Source of the DNA: Allium sativum | Taxonomy: Eukaryota; Streptophyta; Magnoliopsida; Asparagales; Amaryllidaceae | DNA length: 64,000 bases | Assembly (NCBI GenBank): GCA_030737875.1 | Contig: CM060922.1 | Coordinates: forward strand, 755,109,603-755,173,602 | Direction of reading: 5' to 3' | In this document: in pieces, positions 56,988-64,000 of the stretch | Layout: every line of letters starts with the position of its first letter | How positions within the stretch are numbered: position 1 is the first letter of the stretch | Notes under the pieces: model-generated | The model's database searches: none | Told to the model about the DNA's origin: nothing | Seen by the model: only the letters and a program-made list of their open reading frames with translations | Program-made: the position numbers and the translations under genes

Positions 56988-59900
56988 TGTAACAATCCGG
57001 AAAATTAGAACCGATTTAAAAATTTTATTTTAGCAATTTTAATGAATTTGGAATATTTAAAATGATTTATTTTAAATAATAACGACAGAAAATTAATTTT
57101 CGATGAAGTTAAAACGAATAATTTTATTTTAATTATAAAACGAGCCTGAAATGGTGCAGCAGTTCGAAAATTTGATTTCTAAATTCAATTGAATATACAG
57201 AATTCAATATAAGTCAAAATTGGACGAAACAAGAAATATTTGAATCTGTTTGATGATATCTTTCTAACGGATGTAAGAAACTGAAATTTTGTTTTATAAA
57301 TTGTAAGATACGTACATTTTAAAATTCAGAAAAGTCGCTGTGGAATTTATATATATGTATATTTTAATATATATATATATATATATACGCCTTAAAAATA
57401 GTCGTTTTGCAAACAATCTCTGTTTTCGACGAAACCACTTTTGTTGTATCCGAGATGTCAAATTATTGCAATGTTTCGAATTTCATAATTTTTGAAATCA
57501 ATATGTGAGCCTGGCAAAAGAAAACGTGTTTTGACAGTTTCAGTCAATTTGGATCGACCAAAAAATGGCCATTTTTCAAACGGTCACCAAATTCGACGAA
57601 ATTGGTTTTTTTAGGACTATATCATCAATACGAAGCTAGAAATAATTTTTTTGTATTTTTTAGAGTTAGTATGTGGCCCCGGTAAATTAAAATGTATGCA
57701 CGAATTGAATATATATATATATTTATATTTTAATTTTTATGAAAACCTATCGTAACAACCGAATTAGGTTACAGAACATATCCCATTGTGTTCGGAAAGG
57801 GGGTATTTAGCTAGGGGCGGCACTCGTTGGGTTTGATTTGGGGTTCAGATCGGAAAACACTATTTTTTTGAATTTATATAAATATCGGCCAATCAAAATA
57901 TTCCTTTTATTATTTTTAATTTCTAAAAATCACGGAAAAGCCCCCGTAATCCTCCAGTCGACGACAGAAAGCACCTCCTCCCTTCTCTCCTCAAATTCGG
58001 CCAAATCGCTCAATAAAAACCCGTGCTCCAATTGAGGTTTTTGAAGAGCTCTTCATCCTCTTCAAATCCATATATGGTACACCCCGTATTGTTGCACCAT
58101 CGTCGAGATCCGCTGCTCCAAAGTCAGGAACTTTCGAACGCCGCCGAGACCGCCAAAGGCCATCGCGCCTGGCCCTACCACGCTCGCAGAAGCGCCACCC
58201 CCTCCTCGACGACGCTGTATACTCCGGTCGTTGTATAACTTCACGGATTCGAAGGAAAATTCAAACCCTAGTTTGAACTGTTTACTTAAAGGTATGGGTT
58301 ATATTATTTAAACTGATTTCAACAATCAAAAGCATTGCAAAGGAATTAAAATCATATCGTTTTCGTCTGTGGTCGAAATCCAGTGAAACAAGAGATACCG
58401 GGACCGTGACGACGTCCTCTACATTCTAGAAGAGACCGGGGAATTTTTAGAGCTCGCTACAATTTTAGGCGAAGCCAAAAGCAATGTGAGAACTTCTCAC
58501 CAAATTTATTTTTATACAGTTATTTATTTCATAACTGCATATATAAACTGTTCCCCGTCGTCCACTGACCATAGACGACTTGTTTGTTTGATTGTGTTGT
58601 GAAAGTTAGGGTTGATGTGAAATGGACTGTATAAAATATTCATGTGTTGAATAAAATAAATATTCATGTGTTGAATAAAATAATATATTCATGTGTTGAA
58701 TAAAATAAAATATTCATGTGTTGAAATAAAATAAATATTCATTTACAAATCGGAGGATTTGTTTATGTACACTCATTTTACTGATATGAATTGGGACGAT
58801 AAATTTTACACATCGCCCAACTGCACAAATAAAATATGTGTTTGTTGATTGAAATCCCACACGGGTATTGGGATGATAATTGACATACACTAATCCCAAT
58901 TATTTAGTTGTATGTCAATCAATGGGTTGACAGATTGTGTAAGCATTAATTATTTATATTTAATGCTTATGCAGTTGTGTGATGCACTTTGGATGATGGA
59001 TGATTGTTTGTCATTGCTATTATATACATGTGTTGTATAGAAGCCATATAAATAACATTATATGGTAATTGACTGGGTCTCATTCAAGTTTGGAAAATAA
59101 CGAATATTTTAAAATAATATTCAAAAAAGGATTAAAAATATTCATATGTTGAATAAAATATATTCATGTGTTGAATAAAATATAATAACGAGGGGAAATG
59201 TGTGTTTAGGTATATCGGTCTTAACTTTTTACAAGCCCTGACATTTATATTATTTGAACCTGTGTGCTTGTTGGAATGCGAGGCGCCTCGGATATATTGG
59301 TCTCTACGGAGCCGATGGATAGGTCTGATAGGACCAGGAAACGTGTGTTCAGGTATAACCAATCCGCTATGTGTAGACCGGCCCTGAAGATCCAAGGGTT
59401 CGCCAGCGTATGAATTCTAAGACATTTGCTAGAGTGTCTCGAATCGGTGAGGAGCCATCCCTAACCTCGACTCATGACGGAAATCCAATTTCCAATACCT
59501 GACATTCGGTTTTATTTGTAGAGCCTAGTATGGCGATATAGTGGGATGTGGCACTATGCTGTCTATGATTGATACATCTATATTTGAAGTTGTTTTCATA
59601 CACTTTACACTATAATAGTATCAAAATGATTTGTTTTAAACGTACCAAGCATATTTGGCTATTATAAGGTAAAACTCTATCCTCCAGCTTGCGTTGCATT
59701 GTGTGATGGGACCTGAGTCTTATAATAGCTTCATTTTTTCAAAAAGCATTGCGCTTTTTGTTTTACGCACTAGTATTCTTGGGAGGAAACCCATTCCGTG
59801 TTATACGGTGTGGTCCCTTGATTTACTTTATTTTTAAAGTAAAGATTTAATAATTGTTTTAGTTCTCACACCGGTCACATGACTGTCCTGGAGTTTATTG

Positions 59901-60248
59901 TTTTAACCTAAACTCTGGGTGCCCTTATTTTCCACACGGGCAGCTAGTAGTTTTGGTTTTGTAGATTTATATTCACAGGATCTTGGTGTACAGCTGGAAC
60001 GATATTCAGAAAGCTCTGTATCCGTGTATCTCTTTTAGTTGTGTTTTGTATTATTTTCTGCTGCACTGTAAATTTGTAAATCTCTGATATTTATCAAATG
60101 TATATTATTTGTTCACACTCTGTATATTCGTGTACTCTTATGTAAATTGTTGTAATAAGCAATGAAATGTACTTCTGTTTGTGTTCTGATTCGTCATGTC
60201 CTCAACTCAATCCGGGCTTTCCTTCACGGGGAAGTTCGAGTCGTTTCA
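56988..60248 (+). repeat. Family-B 3' LTR (3261 bp)
   Basis: TGTAACAATCCGG...GTCGTTTCA. Contains TATA at 57875-57884, leader-like C-rich DNA 57930-58240, donor-like GTGAGA at 58486, tandem ATTCATGTGTTGAATAAA repeats 58630-58740 and 59130-59180, the pseudoknot-like motif 58867-58919, and acceptor-like CCACACGGGCAG ending 59943. 59270-60248 aligns with 6860-7935 of the solo LTR. The flank GTTTA resembles GTGTA before 49484, but the rearrangements make a single-element reading uncertain. Confidence 0.78.
58867..58919 (+). other. Pseudoknot-like interleaved inverted repeats (copy 2)
   Basis: ATTGGGAT (58867) with ATCCCAAT (58893); ATTGACATAC (58879) with GTATGTCAAT (58910). Loops of 4, 4 and 9 nt. 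Preceded by CCCACACGGG, also present in copy 1 and at 56592. Confidence 0.65.
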
Positions 60249-60546
60249 GTTTATATCTTCTAAATTCCTCTACAATATCCGTATAATCACGGAATCCAAT
60301 ATCAAATATTCCGAAGATACTTTCGATTCAAATCCATTCCAATTCTTTGAAATCTAATGGTTGGATTTGGAATTATGTCCAAATCAAATTTGGAAATGGT
60401 CGTTGTAAGTGCAGTTCGATGACCGTTTATGGAAATCGATTGTACGGGCCTTGATAAAATTATTAAAAATATTAATAATTTGCGTAAAATCATAATAAAT
60501 GATTTGAAAAGAATTAAGATGAAAATTTCCATATTTGAAAATGATT
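60249..60546 (+). repeat. Rearranged family-B fragment
   Basis: 60249-60345 is the reverse complement of 53872-53970; 60345-60546 repeats 53540-53760 directly, with for example GTAAGTGCAGTTCGATGACC in both. The two parts therefore changed relative orientation. No gene. Confidence 0.75.
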
Positions 60547-63006
60547 TCAAACACGAAAGAATTAGAAGTTATAATAACTTCGGTGGCCAAACCAGAGAAA
60601 TTAAAACAATTAGTTCTATCGTTCATAAAGATCTACGGTCTTCAATTCGATTAGTTTTATAAGTATCCTACAAGTTAGTTTACGTAAAGCCAGTTCGAAG
60701 TGGTTTGGTTCCAGTTCACATCCCGGTCTCTTCGAAATAACACGTAAGGGATATTATTTGATAGTCGGTGTTTTGACTATCAAACTTAAACGGCGTGATC
60801 ACGTAAAACTTATTCAATTTATTTCAGATCATATATATGATGTCCATTTAAATTAATTACTTGTATAAATCTATTTTCCTATTTCGGAACAACAATTAGC
60901 ACATGATGATTAAAATATAATAAAACGTGTCAATGGTTTATTTTATTTAATTTAGATTCAGTTGATCACTTCCTAGCGTACAGATATTTTACAACAATCA
61001 TTTAATACAACAATAATATTAACAAAGATTCAATGTTTAAATTCGAAACTAATAACCGTTTGGAATATAGGATCTCGGATACGGTTAATTTCACATTTTA
61101 TTTATTCCAAAATCTTTTGAAATAAATTAATTGTTTTTAATTTAACTTTTTATTTTGTTTCAACAGACCATGTAGAATTACAGATGTTGGAGATACGGAC
61201 TTGAGTTGCCATGAAGACTCTTCCTACAACAACGAAATAGCTTCTCGATCCTTCTTCTTAATTTCTTATATATATAATTTCCTTCTTATATCTATAAAAA
61301 TCAGTTTTTATTTAAAATTGATTAAATTAAACAGCATGAATTTTTACTGGTCCATTACAGACTAATACACATATTCTAAACTTGTTTTGTCATTTCCCGC
61401 GAACCATTCAAGTGAATCTCTACCTTGTTAACTATATATAAAATGTTAAATTTTAAGAAGAAACCTAAATACTAAATGATCCTTAACAATTTTATTATTC
61501 ACTTCAGGCCCGAAGCCCAATTACCCGAACTTAGCCCATCTACACAACCGAACGATCCATACCTTGTTTCCAATATCTGATACATCTTTCTCTTCTTCCC
61601 TATTTTTTCTTACTTCATTCATCTGTACACCGTATCATCACTGTGCATGGACACATTTGATTCCACCACTACTCCGACGATTCAGTCATCGTCACAAGTC
61701 CCAACACTAACGTTGACTTCATTTCCGCCACCAACATTCTTCCTGACTTCATACATCAAAATATGGAGCTTCAGCAGAAAGCTTATCATCAACCCGCCTC
61801 CACTGAAATGTCTCTCATCACCACCACCGTAGCCTAGTAATCCTCAAATTTTACCTGCGCGTAGCCGACACCAGGGCCCAACTCCACCCTAAATTATGTA
61901 GCACTCGACACCCCCATTGATGCGCATTTCCCCATCAAAATTTCCATTCAAAAAGAAACAAAAGAACCCAAATCCACCTCGTTTGCACAAATCTTGTAAT
62001 GGAAAAATTAACTGACATTTTTCCTATGACCACCTCCACTTCGGGCCCTTCCAGTTCCAATCCCATGGTCTCCCTCCACTCAAATCACCAGAAATTGATC
62101 AAGTTGCGACTTTTCAATCCATTCATAATTCTCATAACCTACGTCACTAAAAATCTAAATTTTTATGTTAAACTTTATGATTTTTCCATACAAATCGATC
62201 CATACTCCTGAATTCGAATGTATTGATGTTTGAAATTTCGAGTTTGCTTACCTCTTTTGTCTTTACTGTATATTATTAAATACTGACTGAACCTTGTTAC
62301 TATCTGGGTTGAAGTAAATTTTAGGACATATAAGAGATCTAAACCAGCCATTTCCATGGTGAGATCAAACCTTATAACAAACCGTCACATATGTTATTGA
62401 TTTTTAAGTTGATAGTATGGAGTAATCTTGTGTATAGTTGAAGTATACAGGTGTTCTTTAAAATTCTTGCAAGTGGTTTTACCATGGTACATAGGAGATG
62501 GAAGCACACATCAGATGAGTATGTACATGCTTATAATTAAATCACACAGAACAATCAATGGTTTTATTAGAATATGACATAAAATAGTTATTTACATATA
62601 TATCTATTACTATATTTTATACATGTTTCTCAGGCTATTTTCAAACTTTTTAAGATACTATTTTTTCAGAGATATAACCGTCTAATTTACATCATTATTT
62701 GAATATATTATAATGGTTACATATTACATTCATATGGTTTGAATTCACTTAAATATTCTTATAAAATAGTAAAGATATTTATAGGACTTACTCATTATTT
62801 ATAATACTGTGTTTGTATTAAAACCTCTTCTTAAGCTAATTATATTTCAGAGATCAATCTTCTAGACCTCATTAGTATTTGAATCAAATGTGGAATTGTC
62901 CTATGTCAAAATATTTTCCTTGTTTGAATTTATAAGCAAAGATAGTGCCTTAATCTTACCATTACATCACAAAACATGAAAGTTTTCTGATACCTTAAGC
63001 TAGAAC
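60547..63006. other. Unassigned AT-rich DNA
   Basis: I see no gene, RNA or repeat that I can name. Short open stretches at 61647-61832 and 61999-62211 are Thr/Ser/Pro-rich with no recognised domain and are probably chance. A Pro/Ser-coding C-rich stretch at 61640-61990 could be part of a decayed leader or exon. Confidence 0.3.
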
Positions 63007-64000
63007 TGTAACGACCCGCATTTTACGCATCGAAGGATCATAGAATATTTCTTTCTTTCGCATGCGAAATTGTATGGTCATGTAACTTTGGGAGACGACT
63101 ATTGGGGTCATTTCCCATATTCATGATTTTTACCGATTTTAAATGACCATTTTACCCTAGCTAATATTGTTTCGGCTATAACTTTGGATTGAGAAGGAGT
63201 TTTGATCTGAAACCACTTCCATTAGATCCGGATGATGGTTTACCTTTCCGTAGAGTGGTCACAATAGCCAAACGGATTCATCTTTTGGGAGATATGGCTG
63301 AAACAAGTTTCATATGGTGAAAAACAGCTTAATTGGGCTTAACCGGGTGATTAACAGCTAGGCCCAAAGGGGAATTTGGGATTAAGAGTATAAGAGGGCT
63401 GTTAGGGTTTAGAGAACACCCTTTTTCTCATTTTCACAGCTGCCACTTTCATTCTTGGAACCCTAGTAATGGCCTACAACATCTAAAATACCCCAAATCA
63501 CCTTCTAATCGCTAATTAAGCCAAATCTACATCAAATCAAAGAGGATTAGCACAGGAATTGAGGTAGAGCTGCTGTGTTGCATTGGTATTCACACCCAAA
63601 TAGAGAATCATTTCAGATTTAATATTTTTATTGTGGCTAAGGTGAGTGATTTGCATAGTTCCTCACTAATTATGGTTAATTAAGGGTAATTAGTGTTAAT
63701 TAGCAAATTTAAGCATGATTAAATTCTGGAAAAATATTTAAAAATTTCAAAATATTGTTTTAGGCCTCTGTTAGAAAATTTGGATTGTTTGGTTAAGTTT
63801 TACTAATCCTATCATTAGTTTTGCTTAAACATGCTTAAGGGAAAATATGGGGTTTTGGCTATGTTTGATCCGTTTTAACTTACCAAATTGATGTTTTGGT
63901 GTTTATGGTCGTTTCCACATGTTGCTATGACTGTATGGTATGCTTTGTGATTGATTAGAATAGTTAGATTGGTCGAAAACGCTATCGTATGGCGTAAAAC
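63007..64000 (+). mobile_element. LTR start of another Ty3/gypsy element, truncated by window
   Basis: TGTAACGACCCGC is the usual start of chromovirus LTRs. TATAAGAGGG near 63388 is a TATA candidate, followed by leader-like DNA with AACCCTAG. AAGGTGAGTG at about 63638 is a splice-donor-like site about 250 bp later, the same arrangement as E2 and E3. The right end is beyond the window. Confidence 0.55.

Noticed and set aside
49484..60248. A single simple LTR element with GTGTA/GTTTA target duplication
   Set aside because: No primer site or coding region follows the left LTR, an inverted LTR end lies inside, and family-B DNA continues past 60248; the 4/5 flank match may be chance.
61647..62211. 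Thr/Ser/Pro-rich short open frames
   Set aside because: No domain, no splice context that I can support, and length within chance for this composition.

Overview
The window reads as intergenic DNA from a flowering plant. It is AT-rich and made almost entirely of nested LTR retrotransposons of the two plant superfamilies, Ty3/gypsy (with a chromodomain) and Ty1/copia. I find no convincing single-copy host gene, no tRNA or rRNA gene and no CRISPR array. The only intact protein gene is the Gag-Pol polyprotein of one young chromovirus at 28907-33334. The species cannot be named from the sequence.

Layout, left to right. (1) 1-11498 is an old, heavily decayed Ty3/gypsy element (E1) on the + strand: LTR remnant, primer-binding-site relic near 1565, gag relic near 2630-2830, RT relic near 8715-9100, polypurine tract near 10703 and the start of a 3' LTR at 10716. 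A 4968-bp solo LTR of a second family (family B) sits inside it at 2968-7935. (2) 11499-23490 is a deletion-derived, non-coding chromovirus (E2) inserted in the E1 3' LTR. Its 5' LTR (5070 bp) is 1337 bp longer than its 3' LTR (3733 bp) because of a recent internal duplication or conversion. (3) 24140-38180 is a decayed minus-strand copia element (C1), split inside its Gag zinc knuckle by the complete chromovirus E3 (25478-37086: LTRs of 3229 bp each, perfect 5-bp target duplication, intact Gag-Pol). (4) 39533-41827 is a frameshifted minus-strand DUF4283-type gene. (5) 41913-47432 is a decayed plus-strand copia element (C2). (6) 49484-60546 is rearranged family-B LTR material with an inverted LTR end, a nested MITE with a 9-bp target duplication, and one full LTR at 56988-60248. 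(7) 60547-63006 shows nothing recognisable. Another chromovirus-like LTR starts at 63007 and runs off the window.

The unusual biology lies in the very long LTRs. In E2 and E3 a TATA box is followed about 160-190 bp later by a GTGAGT splice-donor-like site, and near the LTR end by a strong pyrimidine tract ending in CAG. The 2-4 kb between them is packed with ATG-containing short repeats and families of hairpins. One module of about 105 nt occurs 12 times in the window and keeps its stems by paired (compensatory) base changes while its internal loops stay constant. The best reading is a leader intron inside the LTR carrying conserved structured RNA (or DNA cruciform) modules. Family B LTRs show an analogous donor/acceptor layout with their own repeats and a conserved A-B-A'-B' (pseudoknot-like) arrangement.
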